Under the pieces are notes generated by a model, which searched no databases, was not told the DNA's origin, and saw only the letters and a program-made list of their open reading frames with translations. From positions 1-64,000 of the IMG/VR virus record IMGVR_UViG_3300032050_000037: 64,000 nt of DNA; one strand, given 5' to 3'. Positions 1 through 7,919 of this stretch are shown here, one piece after another. The stretch's first letter is position 1. Each line of letters opens with the position of its first letter. A program made the position numbers and the translations under genes. The DNA is from a virus.

Positions 1-631
1 ATTCAAAATAATCCTCTACAAGCCAAGCCTCACCAGTCTCACCAGAGATAGCATCTACATATGGGACCTTTTCTACATTTTCATGTTTAAAGAATATAAT
101 GTCTCCACCTTCGTAATCATCGTTAATGTATATATTAAAATTAAAAGAATGATTTTGATCATAGGCTCCACCTTTAATTACATCTTGGTGAATATCCATT
201 TGCCAATTTTTTGAAGAATTTGTATTTGTTTCAAAAACAACTAAATCGGCCATCAATACACCGTTTCTGTTACCATTTTCCTCTAAATCATCTAATGATT
301 TTGGAATAAATTTAGGTATTTTATTTTTTTCAAAATACTCATCATCAAAATAATTATCTCTGTAAATGTTCAAAATTTCAAAAAATACATCTAAACATTC
401 TCTCTGAAGCGCAGCTCCAAAACTGGAATCTTTTTTATATGAATGGTCTTGCATTGGATATGCTTTAGAATAATTGCCCCATGGCCTCCAGTCTTTCCAT
501 GTGTCTTTATTAAAATATGGGTCATCACCGTTTTTAGAATTTTTTATAAATTCATAGGTTGCAACCTTATCCTTTAATACATTTTTAAATAATAAAATTC
601 CACTTCCTAGATCAATTGGCTTTAAGTTCAT
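1..631 (-). CDS. Fe(II)/2-oxoglutarate dioxygenase, P4H-like (3' end cut by window)
   Basis: Read from the minus strand: an ATG at 631 opens a frame of 210 codons that runs off the left edge, so the C-terminus is missing. It carries the double-stranded beta-helix signature of prolyl-4-hydroxylase-like oxygenases: the HxD metal motif is HQD (H148, D150), followed about 20 residues later by the NDDYEGGDI strand shared with the other oxygenases in this window. The distal His and the 2-oxoglutarate-binding Lys/Arg lie beyond the edge. The start overlaps the stop of the 48-aa gene upstream by 4 bases (ATGA), which implies coupled translation. Substrate unknown. It belongs to the same expanded family as the genes at 15.9-21.5 kb. 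Confidence 0.85.
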   Translation of the reverse strand, partial: MNLKPIDLGSGILLFKNVLKDKVATYEFIKNSKNGDDPYFNKDTWKDWRPWGNYSKAYPMQDHSYKKDSSFGAALQRECLDVFFEILNIYRDNYFDDEYFEKNKIPKFIPKSLDDLEENGNRNGVLMADLVVFETNTNSSKNWQMDIHQDVIKGGAYDQNHSFNFNIYINDDYEGGDIIFFKHENVEKVPYVDAISGETGEAWLVEDYFE

Positions 632-774
632 TTTTTCCTTTTTATTATAAGTATCTTTTTAAAAAAATTTTCGATTTTATTCTGTAATTTAATTTCATGA
701 CTTTCATTTTTATAATGATCTGATTGAAAATATGGATTAAACATTTGATCACTAAAATGTCTTCTCGGCGCCAT
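628..774 (-). CDS. 48-aa basic hypothetical protein, leaderless start
   Basis: A 48-codon frame beginning MAPRRHFSDQ and ending in a lysine-rich tail (KKILIIKRKK). No family is recognised. Two signs support a real gene. An extended -10 box (TGGTATAAT, minus strand 789-781) ends exactly six bases before the ATG, the spacing seen at other leaderless starts here. The stop also overlaps the start of the downstream oxygenase by 4 bases (ATGA). There is no Shine-Dalgarno sequence. Function unknown. Confidence 0.6.
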   Translation of the reverse strand: MAPRRHFSDQMFNPYFQSDHYKNESHEIKLQNKIENFFKKILIIKRKK

Positions 775-780
775 AATATA

Positions 781-789
781 ATTATACCA
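781..789 (-). promoter_or_regulatory. Extended -10 promoter, leaderless, for the 48-aa gene
   Basis: On the minus strand TGGTATAAT is followed by six bases and then ATG (774). No clear -35 at 17 bp; the TG extension would compensate. Transcription would start at or next to the A of the ATG. Confidence 0.55.
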
Positions 790-790
790 C

Positions 791-1414
791 TTAGACTATC
801 GAAGTAATAATTCCGCTAGATACAGTTATTGTTTTACCATCGTTAGATGTAAAAGAACCACTAGCTCCATGAAAATTAACCCAAGTGGTACCATTCCATT
901 TAAGCATATCACCAGAAGTTTTACCATTTAATACTACGTTATGAAGTTCTTCTACTTCAAAACCATTTTGTACTTTTACAAATATTTCTCCATTATTTTG
1001 TTGAGCTCTAGTTACAATTCCTATAAACACTAAATGTGCAGGCGCCACTGGTTTATTTGCTAAACCGTATATTAAATTACCATCTACTCCTAACCAAACT
1101 GGATCTCCAGGATTAGCCCCATTGGTATTTAGTCCAGCCAATAAGCCTTCTGTAACTACATAACCTATTCCATTTTTATTTAAACTTTCTTCAAGTAGAC
1201 CCATAGTTTTAGACGAGGTCATTTCTATATTATTACTGGCTCTGTTTATCAACATATTAGTACCAGATTGACCAGTTGAACCAGTTACATAAACAGCTTG
1301 GCCTTTATTTATTGTTCCATTATAATCGCTTTTAACCAAATGTTTTACAGTAGATATATAGGCAGTAGATGGGTCAAATGGTGGAGTAGTAATTCTTATT
1401 CTTGGCTGAGTCAT
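791..1414 (-). CDS. Phage structural protein (virion surface / fibre type)
   Basis: 207 residues. The middle (about 35-155) has the pattern of a recurring phage structural domain: INKGQAVYVTG, then a stretch around TSSKTMGLLEE, VVTEGLLAGLNT, GDPVWLG, LIYGLANKP and GEIFVKVQNGFE. The C-terminal part (GDMLKWNGTTWVN) is typical of fibre proteins. No enzyme motif is visible. The start overlaps the 89-aa gene upstream by 4 bases (ATGA), so the two form one minus-strand transcript that begins at the leaderless promoter near 1690. Role in the virion is inferred from domain style. It is separated from the main structural blocks, among the lysis genes. Confidence 0.65.
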   Translation of the reverse strand: MTQPRIRITTPPFDPSTAYISTVKHLVKSDYNGTINKGQAVYVTGSTGQSGTNMLINRASNNIEMTSSKTMGLLEESLNKNGIGYVVTEGLLAGLNTNGANPGDPVWLGVDGNLIYGLANKPVAPAHLVFIGIVTRAQQNNGEIFVKVQNGFEVEELHNVVLNGKTSGDMLKWNGTTWVNFHGASGSFTSNDGKTITVSSGIITSIV

Positions 1415-1680
1415 CCGATATCCAATTTAAATAATGCTATAGATACACCTGCATCGCCTACTGCAAATATTTTATCGCTAGGTGCAAGCTCTATAGTAAA
1501 TGATTGTCCAGGATAAAGCTTATGTCCATAATTTGAAGAAGATACAGATTCATTACCAAGATAAGCGTACCCAGTTGTCATAATATTTTGAATAGATAAA
1601 ACCATAGGTCTATCAAGAACACCACTTCTTGTTAAATCTAGCGGTGTGCTATTTAATAAAATTATAGATTGTCTTATCAC
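1411..1680 (-). CDS. Small predicted beta-rich structural protein, GTG leaderless start
   Basis: 89 residues starting at GTG (1680). The sequence alternates hydrophobic strands with glycine turns (YAYLGNESV, YGHKLYPGQSF, AVGDAGVSIALF), a pattern seen in small phage proteins that decorate the head or tail. It has no recognised catalytic motif. The start sits six bases after a TATAAT box and has no Shine-Dalgarno sequence, consistent with leaderless translation. It is translationally coupled to the next structural gene by an ATGA overlap. Function is inferred from fold style and neighbour only. Confidence 0.55.
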   Translation of the reverse strand: MIRQSIILLNSTPLDLTRSGVLDRPMVLSIQNIMTTGYAYLGNESVSSSNYGHKLYPGQSFTIELAPSDKIFAVGDAGVSIALFKLDIG

Positions 1681-1686
1681 TATACT

Positions 1687-1715
1687 ATTATACCGCTAAT
1701 CAACAGAAAACCCAA
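1687..1715 (-). promoter_or_regulatory. Promoter, leaderless, for the 1411-1680 gene
   Basis: Minus strand: TTGGGT (1715-1710), 17-bp spacer, TATAAT (1692-1687), six bases, GTG start (1680). The -35 lies in the 3' arm of the terminator hairpin that ends the upstream operon. Confidence 0.55.
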
Positions 1716-1736
1716 TCGGAGGCGGATCCAATTGGG
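1705..1736 (-). terminator. Rho-independent terminator of the lysis operon
   Basis: On the minus strand CCCAATTGGA pairs with TCCGATTGGG (10 bp including one G-T) around a 6-base loop, followed by TTTTCTG. It lies after the 215-aa oxygenase gene. The U-run follows only in the minus direction. Confidence 0.65.
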
Positions 1737-1742
1737 CTCTGG

Positions 1743-1782
1743 CATCTAATGATGCATTGTAAGGAGCTAGGCTCGACCTACA
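1743..1782 (-). other. Two small hairpins preceding the terminator
   Basis: On the minus strand a GAGC-CTA-GCTC hairpin with outer GTAGG/CTTAC pairing (about 1782-1760) and a GCATC-ATTA-GATGC hairpin (about 1756-1743) lie directly before the terminator. Together they make a compact structured 3' end. Function unknown; may only protect the transcript end. Confidence 0.35.
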
Positions 1783-1812
1783 AAACTATTTTATAATTTA
1801 TATATTTTAAAG

Positions 1813-2460
1813 TCAATCTTTATTAATTTTTTCAAAATATTTTTTTCTATATTCAGATCTCCACAAAAACATAACTAAATTTACACGCTCCCCAGATTCG
1901 ACCTTATTTACTAAATGCGGAAAATTCATATCCCCACGGAAAAAAATAAGGGTTCCAGGATTTGGTTTTATTTTTAAATTTTGTAAAGGGAATTCTATCT
2001 CTCCACCTTGATATTTATTGTTTAAATATAATATTGCTGAATAATCTGGCTCTAAACCTAATTCTTTTATTATATTTTTATCTGTTCCATATGGAAAATA
2101 AAAAGAACCATCTGGATCGTAATTGTCATAATGTTCTGTTATTTCTGACCCTGAAATCATTTTACTATAAAATATTGTTCTTGGATCAATACTAGTGTCA
2201 TATTTTTTTGATAAAAATGATTTAATAGACACAACACAATTTGTTAATAAATCTATAGATATATTTTTATTTATATTATCAGAGTATTCTTGAATTGGAT
2301 TATTGTATCCAATTTTCCAAGCAGATTCTATACCTTGACTAGGTCCTCCAAAAATTCCTTTATTTTCAGTTTCATTTAAAGAATCTTTGAATGAATCTAC
2401 TATGAAATTACAAGAATCTTCAGATAAAAAATTTTCTATAATTTCTACATTGTTTTGCAT
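1813..2460 (-). CDS. Fe(II)/2-oxoglutarate dioxygenase, P4H-like
   Basis: 215 residues with a full prolyl-4-hydroxylase-type core. The Fe(II) ligands are HYD (H110, D112) and distal H182 in FPHLV; R192 in GERVN is the expected 2-oxoglutarate carboxylate ligand. The strand LYLNNKYQGGEIEFP and the IKPNPGTLIFF segment match the other oxygenases here. It is the last gene of the minus-strand operon led by the transglycosylase, three bases after the preceding stop, and is followed by a terminator. Substrate is unknown; protein prolyl hydroxylation is the family's best-known activity but others are possible. Confidence 0.88.
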   Translation of the reverse strand: MQNNVEIIENFLSEDSCNFIVDSFKDSLNETENKGIFGGPSQGIESAWKIGYNNPIQEYSDNINKNISIDLLTNCVVSIKSFLSKKYDTSIDPRTIFYSKMISGSEITEHYDNYDPDGSFYFPYGTDKNIIKELGLEPDYSAILYLNNKYQGGEIEFPLQNLKIKPNPGTLIFFRGDMNFPHLVNKVESGERVNLVMFLWRSEYRKKYFEKINKD

Positions 2461-2463
2461 TTA

Positions 2464-2658
2464 TCAAGAAATATTTTTAAGTAAATCTTTAGATTGTAAT
2501 CCATCTAGAATATCAGAGCATACTTGTCTGTAATATGGCTGTGCGGCTAATATTTGTTTTTCTAATTCTATTAAACTAGAACCAGATTCAACAGCAACCA
2601 TTCTATTTCTTGTATTGATTTTTTCTACCATTAATTCAATTACTGCAAATTTATCCAT
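2464..2658 (-). CDS. Small hypothetical protein
   Basis: 64 residues when started at the ATG at 2658, which sits about nine bases after AAGG and overlaps the previous stop by 8 bases (ATGGATAA). An upstream in-frame ATG at 2667 would give 67. The sequence is helical and charged, without cysteines or membrane segments. No family recognised. Operon position between the transglycosylase and an oxygenase gives no firm hint of function. Confidence 0.6.
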   Translation of the reverse strand: MDKFAVIELMVEKINTRNRMVAVESGSSLIELEKQILAAQPYYRQVCSDILDGLQSKDLLKNIS

Positions 2659-2872
2659 TCGTCTCATCCTTTTCAGAAGTAAATGAAGGGACTGGACCTA
2701 ATAGATATCCTTGATCATGATATGCAATTAATTTAGATACCTCGTCGCCATCATCTTTTGATGTATTTTTGGCTATTAATGTTAATACGTCATAAATTCT
2801 ATGAAGCATAATATAGCTAACCATTGGAAGATTATCTTCCAAATTCTGTTGTTGCCTATCCTCTTCAGACAT
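2651..2872 (-). CDS. Small acidic hypothetical protein
   Basis: 73 residues starting MSEEDRQQQN. The chosen ATG (2872) follows an AAAAGG box and overlaps the previous stop by 8 bases; a TTG three codons earlier is possible. It has a short hydrophobic helical segment (MVSYIMLHRIYDVLTLIAKN) and an acidic middle part, with no catalytic motif. Function unknown. Confidence 0.6.
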   Translation of the reverse strand: MSEEDRQQQNLEDNLPMVSYIMLHRIYDVLTLIAKNTSKDDGDEVSKLIAYHDQGYLLGPVPSFTSEKDETNG

Positions 2873-3077
2873 TTTTATCAACCTTTTCTTTTATACTATT
2901 ATACAATTTTTCTCCTATAAAATTTTTATAAGAACAAGATAAACAATATAAAAATATATTATCTTCCATATCTAAATTAGATTGAAGAAGGCCTTGGTCC
3001 ATAGGACATTCTATCCTAGGTACAAGACCCTCTTCTGATAAAGCTATATATTTAGATACATATTGTATCTTTTTCAA
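2865..3077 (-). CDS. Small putative zinc-ribbon protein
   Basis: 70 residues, starting at a TTG five bases after AAGGAG. A lone Cys in ECPMD (about residue 24) and a CLSC pair (about 45-48) could form a three- or four-ligand zinc site, resembling short zinc-ribbon proteins in phages. No other domain. It lies directly after the transglycosylase gene in the same operon. Function unknown. Confidence 0.6.
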   Translation of the reverse strand: MKKIQYVSKYIALSEEGLVPRIECPMDQGLLQSNLDMEDNIFLYCLSCSYKNFIGEKLYNSIKEKVDKNV

Positions 3078-3086
3078 TATCGCTCC

Positions 3087-3638
3087 TTAAGCTGAAGGAA
3101 ACTCTGTAATAAGTTTCTTTGCTTTGACTATAGAGTTTGGCCAGGAAGACCAATCTTTACCGCCCTTAGTCATATAGTACGTTATCTCGGCATTTGTTAC
3201 TGGATCAAATAATTCCTTATTTGAAACTAATTCGAATTTTTCTAATCTTTTTACACCTAGTTGCCCAAGCATATTAATTTGAAAAATTCCGTAAGATTTA
3301 TCACCAGTTGATTTGTTGTCGTTTAAAGCCATTGGTCTCCCATTAGACTCTACCCTTGCAACAGCCCAAGCTGTTTTTAAACCAATTCCTTCAAATCCCA
3401 CAGCCCATAGTAAATCTTTTAAATCTTCAGGTGCAAGCATTTCTGAACTGGCATAAGTATCATTACTGAACTTATTTATTATTTCTCTTTTTAGTTGTTT
3501 TTCGGTTTTTTCTACCTTTGCAGGCAGTGCTTGAGTTGCTGTAGGCCCAGGCTGGACTGAAAACAAAAATAATGTTATCATTATAATTGCAGTCCAACTA
3601 TGAACTACATCGCTCAAACGTTGTTTGATTCTCTCCAT
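3087..3638 (-). CDS. Lytic transglycosylase / lysozyme-like protein with N-terminal export signal
   Basis: Peptidoglycan-degrading enzyme of the SLT (GH23-like) fold. With the ATG at 3638 it has 183 residues: a basic N-terminus and a hydrophobic segment (about 16-28, AIIMITLFLFSV) forming a signal peptide or anchor, a linker, then the SLT domain (about 65-175) with catalytic E97 in ARVESNG and the SYGIFQINM motif (115-123). This start lies eight bases after AAAGGAGG; an ATG at 3644 is too close, and the longest frame would begin at 3701 inside the promoter. It is first in a minus-strand operon. Likely role: host lysis, or wall degradation at infection if it is packaged. Confidence 0.82.
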   Translation of the reverse strand: MERIKQRLSDVVHSWTAIIMITLFLFSVQPGPTATQALPAKVEKTEKQLKREIINKFSNDTYASSEMLAPEDLKDLLWAVGFEGIGLKTAWAVARVESNGRPMALNDNKSTGDKSYGIFQINMLGQLGVKRLEKFELVSNKELFDPVTNAEITYYMTKGGKDWSSWPNSIVKAKKLITEFPSA

Positions 3639-3671
3639 TGGCATTTCCTCCTTTAGAGATAACGGACTATA

Positions 3672-3701
3672 ATAATAACATTGTATTTGTAGATGTGTCA
3701 A
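3672..3701 (-). promoter_or_regulatory. Strong promoter of the lysis operon
   Basis: Minus strand: TTGACA (3701-3696), 18-bp spacer, TATTAT (3677-3672) with a TG extension (TGTTATTAT). Perfect -35 and extended -10; followed by AAAGGAGG and the transglycosylase start. Confidence 0.75.
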
Positions 3702-3723
3702 CCTAGTTGAGTAGAAAGATTTT

Positions 3724-4713
3724 ATGAATATATCATTTTCAACACCTATTATTAACTTAAAAAGTAATAATGGTTATGGATATGCTGCTAAAAATATAGT
3801 AAAATCATTGACTAATTTAGGACACTTTGTTCCATTTCAAGACCCAAAATCAAAAGTTCAATTAAATTTTTCTCAGCCATCGCATTATAAGTTACATAAA
3901 AATCAATATCAAATTAGTTATACTCCATGGGAATCTACCGTTATTCCAAAAGAATGGATTTACTACATGAATGCATGTGATGAAATATGGACAACTTCTA
4001 CTTGGTGTGCAAATAATTTTGAAGATAATGGATTTAAAAATGTTAAAGTTTATCAACATGGAATAGATCCAATATGGAAGCCATACCGTAGACCAGACGA
4101 TGGAATAATTAAATTTTTGCATATAGGAGAACCTGCTCCAAGAAAAGCGGGTCAAATGGTTGTAGATGCTTTTGTTTCTTTATTTGGAAATAATCCAAAT
4201 TATTCTTTAACTATAAAAGCTGATCAAATAAATACAACAAGAATATATAACAACTATATAGATAAAAATATTATAGGATTGCCACAAAATTTATATTCTA
4301 ATATAAATTTAATTACTGATGTTTTAAATGATGAAGATTTGGTTAATTTATATAACTCTCATGACGTTTTAGTTTATCCAAGTTATGGAGAAGGTTTTGG
4401 CTTTATTCCATTACAAGCCTTAGCAACTGGCATGCCAACTATTTGTACAAGTGGTTGGGCAGAATATGAAAGTTATCTTGGGCCATTAAAGTTAAAATCT
4501 GAATTAATAGATTCCCCATGGCCTTTTCCGCATGAAGGTAAAGTTTTAGAGCCAAACTATAAACATCTACTTGAAGTTATGAGAGACGTTGCGATAAATT
4601 TTAATGCATATTCTGGTTATTATTTTGCTCAGTCAACTAAAATACATAAAGAATATAATTGGGATCAGTTGACCAATAATGCATTTGATCATATTTTTAA
4701 AAAGTTTTCTTAA
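3724..4713 (+). CDS. Glycosyltransferase, GT4-like (GT-B fold)
   Basis: 329 residues. The N-terminal half has an early glycine-rich loop (NNGYGYAAKNIV). The C-terminal half carries the nucleotide-sugar site of family 4 enzymes: QHGIDPIW near residue 117, IGEPAPRK, VYPSYGEGFGFIPLQALATG with the E-x7-type acidic pattern, then CTSGWAEY. It probably moves a hexose from a nucleotide sugar to a virion, DNA or cell-surface acceptor; the acceptor cannot be told from sequence. It is divergent from the lysis operon; the ATG lacks a good Shine-Dalgarno sequence and follows TAGAAA by six bases, a weak version of the leaderless pattern. Confidence 0.82.
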   Translation: MNISFSTPIINLKSNNGYGYAAKNIVKSLTNLGHFVPFQDPKSKVQLNFSQPSHYKLHKNQYQISYTPWESTVIPKEWIYYMNACDEIWTTSTWCANNFEDNGFKNVKVYQHGIDPIWKPYRRPDDGIIKFLHIGEPAPRKAGQMVVDAFVSLFGNNPNYSLTIKADQINTTRIYNNYIDKNIIGLPQNLYSNINLITDVLNDEDLVNLYNSHDVLVYPSYGEGFGFIPLQALATGMPTICTSGWAEYESYLGPLKLKSELIDSPWPFPHEGKVLEPNYKHLLEVMRDVAINFNAYSGYYFAQSTKIHKEYNWDQLTNNAFDHIFKKFS

Positions 4714-4800
4714 AGTCTTCCCTCTATAAATAACATTTGATACACTTATATCTCATTTAAATTTAATAAACCGTCAGGCGGAGAAAAGGTCGTATAATAA

Positions 4801-6735
4801 ATGTCATACAGCATTCAGAATCCATATGAAAATTTTATTGCATTGTCAAGATATGCAAGATGGATACCAGAAGAAAATCGTCGAGAAACTTGGAGCGAAA
4901 CAGTAGATCGTTATTTTTCTTTTATGCTAGATCATTTATTTAAAGAACATTCATACGAACCTTCATCTAAACTTATAGAAGAATTAAAGCAAGCAGTTCT
5001 TGATAGAAACGTTATGCCTTCAATGAGAGCAGTAATGACTGCAGGCGCTGCTTTGGAAAGAGACCATGTTGCTGGATATAATTGTTCATTTGTGCCAGTA
5101 GACAATCCAAGATCATTTGATGAAACAATGTATATTCTTATGTGCGGAACAGGTGTTGGATTTTCTGTAGAATACAAGTATGTAAATAAACTTCCTGCAG
5201 TTCCAGAAACATTTGAAAAATCTACAACAGTTATAACAGTAGAAGATTCTAAGCAAGGTTGGGCAAAAGCATATAGAGAATTATTAGCTTTACTATGGTC
5301 AGGACAAATCCCGTCAGTAGATGTTTCAAAGCTTCGTCCAGCAGGAGCAAGACTTAAAACAATGGGAGGTCGTTCATCTGGCCCACAACCATTAATAAAT
5401 CTTTTTGATTTTACAATTGCTAAATTTAAATCAGCAGCAGGTCGTCAATTAAAGCCAATTGAGGCACATGATTTAATGTGTAAAATTGGTGAAATCGTTG
5501 TAGTTGGTGGAGTTCGTCGCTCTGCAATGATTTCTTTATCTAATATCAATGATATAGAGATGGCAGCAGCTAAATCAGGAAATTGGTGGGAGAATAATTC
5601 TCAACGTGCACTATCTAACAACTCAGTGGCTTATTCTCGTAAACCAGAAATGGAACAGTTTATTGCAGAATGGAAAAACTTATATGATTCAAAATCAGGA
5701 GAACGTGGAATCTACAATGTTGCAGCGGCACAAAAACAAGCAGCTAAATATGGAAGACGGGATCCTGAAATTCATTATGGAACCAACCCTTGTTCGGAAA
5801 TTATTCTCCGTCCTTATCAGTTTTGTAATCTTTCAGAAGTCGTATTACGTGAAAAAGATACAGTTGAAGATGTTGCAAATAAAGTCCGTCTTGCCACTAT
5901 TTTAGGAACATGGCAATCAACATTAACAGATTTTAAATATCTTCGTAAAATTTGGAAAGATAATACAGAAGAGGAGCGTCTATTGGGTGTTTCTTTAACT
6001 GGTCAATTTGGACATAAATTCTTTTCAGGAAAAGAAGATATTGATAAGTTAGAAAAAACATTAATTCAACTTCGTGAGTCTGCAAGAAAAGTAAATGCAG
6101 AAGAGGCTAAAAAAATTGGTATTCAGGAATCAGCAGCGATTACATGTGTTAAGCCTTCTGGAACAGTATCTCAACTAGTTGGAGTTTCATCTGGAATGCA
6201 TCCTTGGCATTCTCAATATTATATTCGTACAGTACGTGGAGACAAAAAGGATCCAATTTCTACATTTTTAAAAGAAGTAGGTATACCAGTAGAAGATGAT
6301 GTAATGAAACCAAATGACACATATGTATTCTCATTCCCAGTAAAAGCTCCAGAAGGCGCTATTGTTAGAAATGATCTTACTGCAATTGATCATTTAAACA
6401 CATGGTTAATTTATCAACGTGCATGGTGTGAACACAAGCCATCTATTACAGTATCTGTGAAAGAAGATGAATGGATGGAAGTTGGCGCATGGGTATACAA
6501 GCATTTTGATGAGGTATCTGGCATTTCATTTTTACCACATTCAGATCATACATACAAGCAAGCACCATATCAAGAAGTTTCTAAAGAAGAATATGTAGAT
6601 CTTTTAAGCAAGATGCCTAAAGAAATCAGATGGGCAGACCTTTCTTTCTATGAAACAGAAGATGGAACATCTGGAACACAAACACTTGCATGCACATCTG
6701 ATGGAAACTGTGAACTTGTAGATATTTCTGCATAG
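4801..6735 (+). CDS. nrdJ: Adenosylcobalamin-dependent (class II) ribonucleotide reductase
   Basis: Reduces ribonucleotides to deoxyribonucleotides using a thiyl radical generated from coenzyme B12, so it needs no small subunit or oxygen. The 644 residues show the reductase core: C95 in YNCSFVPVD and C342 in FCNLSEVV as the reducing pair, and NPCSE with N329, C331 (thiyl) and E333. The tail has two cysteines (CTSDGNC) for re-reduction by a thiol carrier. The single chain and VGGVRRSA segment fit the monomeric RTPR-like branch, though somewhat shorter than bacterial members. A purine-rich AAAGG lies 11 bases upstream. It supplies dNTPs for phage replication. Confidence 0.93.
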   Translation: MSYSIQNPYENFIALSRYARWIPEENRRETWSETVDRYFSFMLDHLFKEHSYEPSSKLIEELKQAVLDRNVMPSMRAVMTAGAALERDHVAGYNCSFVPVDNPRSFDETMYILMCGTGVGFSVEYKYVNKLPAVPETFEKSTTVITVEDSKQGWAKAYRELLALLWSGQIPSVDVSKLRPAGARLKTMGGRSSGPQPLINLFDFTIAKFKSAAGRQLKPIEAHDLMCKIGEIVVVGGVRRSAMISLSNINDIEMAAAKSGNWWENNSQRALSNNSVAYSRKPEMEQFIAEWKNLYDSKSGERGIYNVAAAQKQAAKYGRRDPEIHYGTNPCSEIILRPYQFCNLSEVVLREKDTVEDVANKVRLATILGTWQSTLTDFKYLRKIWKDNTEEERLLGVSLTGQFGHKFFSGKEDIDKLEKTLIQLRESARKVNAEEAKKIGIQESAAITCVKPSGTVSQLVGVSSGMHPWHSQYYIRTVRGDKKDPISTFLKEVGIPVEDDVMKPNDTYVFSFPVKAPEGAIVRNDLTAIDHLNTWLIYQRAWCEHKPSITVSVKEDEWMEVGAWVYKHFDEVSGISFLPHSDHTYKQAPYQEVSKEEYVDLLSKMPKEIRWADLSFYETEDGTSGTQTLACTSDGNCELVDISA

Positions 6736-6744
6736 TGGTATTAT
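6716..6744 (+). promoter_or_regulatory. Promoter for the holin gene
   Basis: TTGTAG (6716-6721), 17-bp spacer, TATTAT (6739-6744) with TG extension (TGGTATTAT). It overlaps the end of the reductase gene. The leader contains a small hairpin (CTGAGC-ACACG-GCTCAG) and an AGGAGG ribosome site. Confidence 0.55.
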
Positions 6745-6802
6745 TATAGTATTGGGTAACACCAAAATTGCTGAGCACACGGCTCAGAAATAGGAGGATC
6801 TA

Positions 6803-7030
6803 ATGAAAAAAGATCTAAATAATGATGGAGTAATATCAATGACAGAACAAATCCTAGCAGCTCTTGGAACATATGCTCGTGCATTCCTTTCAGCAGCAAT
6901 TGCTTTGTATATGACTGGAAATACAAATCCAAAGGATCTACTTATGGGCGGAGTAGCAGCAGTAGCCCCAGTGATTTTGAAAGCTCTTTCTCCAAGCAAT
7001 CAAGAATTTGGTTTTAAATCAGCCAAGTAA
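6803..7030 (+). CDS. Putative holin
   Basis: 75 residues. A short charged N-terminus is followed by two hydrophobic segments: about 17-38 (ILAALGTYARAFLSAAIALYM) and about 47-62 (LLMGGVAAVAPVILKAL). The C-terminus is polar. Size and topology match small two-helix holins that make the inner-membrane hole releasing the endolysin or triggering lysis. The ATG follows AGGAGG with good spacing; a promoter lies upstream and a strong terminator just downstream, so it forms its own transcription unit. The transglycosylase is 3 kb away on the other strand. Assigned by topology; a tail-linked membrane protein is less likely. Confidence 0.65.
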   Translation: MKKDLNNDGVISMTEQILAALGTYARAFLSAAIALYMTGNTNPKDLLMGGVAAVAPVILKALSPSNQEFGFKSAK

Positions 7031-7052
7031 TTCAGTAGACTGTATTAAGAAA

Positions 7053-7086
7053 GCTCCTATGCTAAAATGAGCATAGGAGTTTTCCT
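7053..7086 (+). terminator. Rho-independent terminator after the holin
   Basis: CTCCTATGCT (7054-7063) pairs perfectly with AGCATAGGAG (7070-7079) around loop AAAATG, followed by TTTTCCT. Confidence 0.85.
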
Positions 7087-7105
7087 ATTTTAGGAGATTT
7101 TGCAA

Positions 7106-7456
7106 ATGGCAGTACAAAAAAATTTTGAAGTAGATCAAAATGCTACTTTCACCTTTGAAGTTCAATATACTGAAGAGGATGAAGTCACACCTATAAGTTT
7201 AGTAAATGCAACTGCAAAAATGCAAGTACGTGATACTAAAGGTGGATCTAAATTAGCATTTACTTTAACATCACCAACTGGTGGTATAACAATTAATGGA
7301 GCAACTGGAACATTAACTGTTAAAATGACACCTACTCAAACTAATAAATTGTTTTATCCAAAATCTTCTTATGACATTATGGTCGTCGATTCTAATGGGA
7401 ATAAAATAAAACTCCTAGAGGGGTTTTTAACACTCAGTAGATCGGTGACTATATGA
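7106..7456 (+). CDS. Baseplate/fibre-associated structural protein
   Basis: 116 residues from the ATG at 7106 (nine bases after TAGGAG; a TTG at 7100 is too close). It is beta-rich, with the pattern of a small Ig-like domain: DQNATFTFEVQY, ATAKMQVRD, LTVKMTPTQT, YDIMVVDSNGN, LLEGFLTL. Similar small domains are common at the head of phage fibre operons, where they link a fibre to the tail tip. It overlaps the next gene by 4 bases. No catalytic motif. Role inferred from position and fold style. Confidence 0.6.
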   Translation: MAVQKNFEVDQNATFTFEVQYTEEDEVTPISLVNATAKMQVRDTKGGSKLAFTLTSPTGGITINGATGTLTVKMTPTQTNKLFYPKSSYDIMVVDSNGNKIKLLEGFLTLSRSVTI

Positions 7457-7905
7457 CAGAAAAAGTAATAGTAAAAGAAGAAAAAAGAAAAGTTATTGTT
7501 ACGTCTCCTGGACCTCAAGGTCCAGCAGGAAGAACAATATTAAATGGAACTGGTGCTCCTTCTGGAAATTTAGGAGTAACTGGAGATTTTTATTACAATA
7601 CATCTACAACAGACTTTTATGGACCAAAACTTACAGACTTAAGTTGGTCTGGCGCAACAGTAATTAAATTTATTCAAGAAGGTGCAGATTATGCATATTC
7701 AACTTCTTGGGAAATAGCTCAACTTTCAGGGCCATTAAATGGCGTATATTCTTTAGAAATTATGCACAACTTAGGATTTTATCCAAATCTAACAGTAAGA
7801 ACAAGTTCTGGAGATATTTTAGAAACTGGAATAGATTACAATAATATAAACAAAATAACACTGACTATGGCTCAACCATTTTCAGGGACAGCATACCTGT
7901 CATAA
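7453..7905 (+). CDS. Fibre protein with short collagen-like segment
   Basis: 150 residues. Near residues 19-27 a GPQGPAG collagen-like stretch precedes the common fibre module GDFYYNTSTTDFYGPK. The C-terminal 55 residues (HNLGFYPNLTVRT to FSGTAYLS) form a beta-rich end domain that resembles the end of the 542-aa fibre next door. It overlaps the preceding gene by 4 bases. Probably a trimeric fibre or fibre adaptor. The Gly-Pro repeats could be targets of the phage's prolyl-hydroxylase-like enzymes, which is speculation. Confidence 0.7.
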   Translation: MTEKVIVKEEKRKVIVTSPGPQGPAGRTILNGTGAPSGNLGVTGDFYYNTSTTDFYGPKLTDLSWSGATVIKFIQEGADYAYSTSWEIAQLSGPLNGVYSLEIMHNLGFYPNLTVRTSSGDILETGIDYNNINKITLTMAQPFSGTAYLS

Positions 7906-7919
7906 AGGAGAAATAAAAA

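Noticed and set aside
1681-1812. tRNA or similar RNA in the minus-strand gap
   Set aside because: Hairpins are present but there is no cloverleaf, no T-loop consensus and no acceptor stem; it is better explained as a terminator with two small stems.
3639-3701. N-terminal extension of the transglycosylase from 3701
   Set aside because: It would cover the TTGACA/TATTAT promoter and the AAAGGAGG ribosome site, both of which fit a start at 3638.
4793-4798. TATAAT two bases before the RNR ATG as leaderless promoter
   Set aside because: A -10 at this distance would start transcription inside the gene, beyond the ATG; the purine-rich AAAGG upstream is a better ribosome site. The same holds for 32566-32571 before the tape measure gene.
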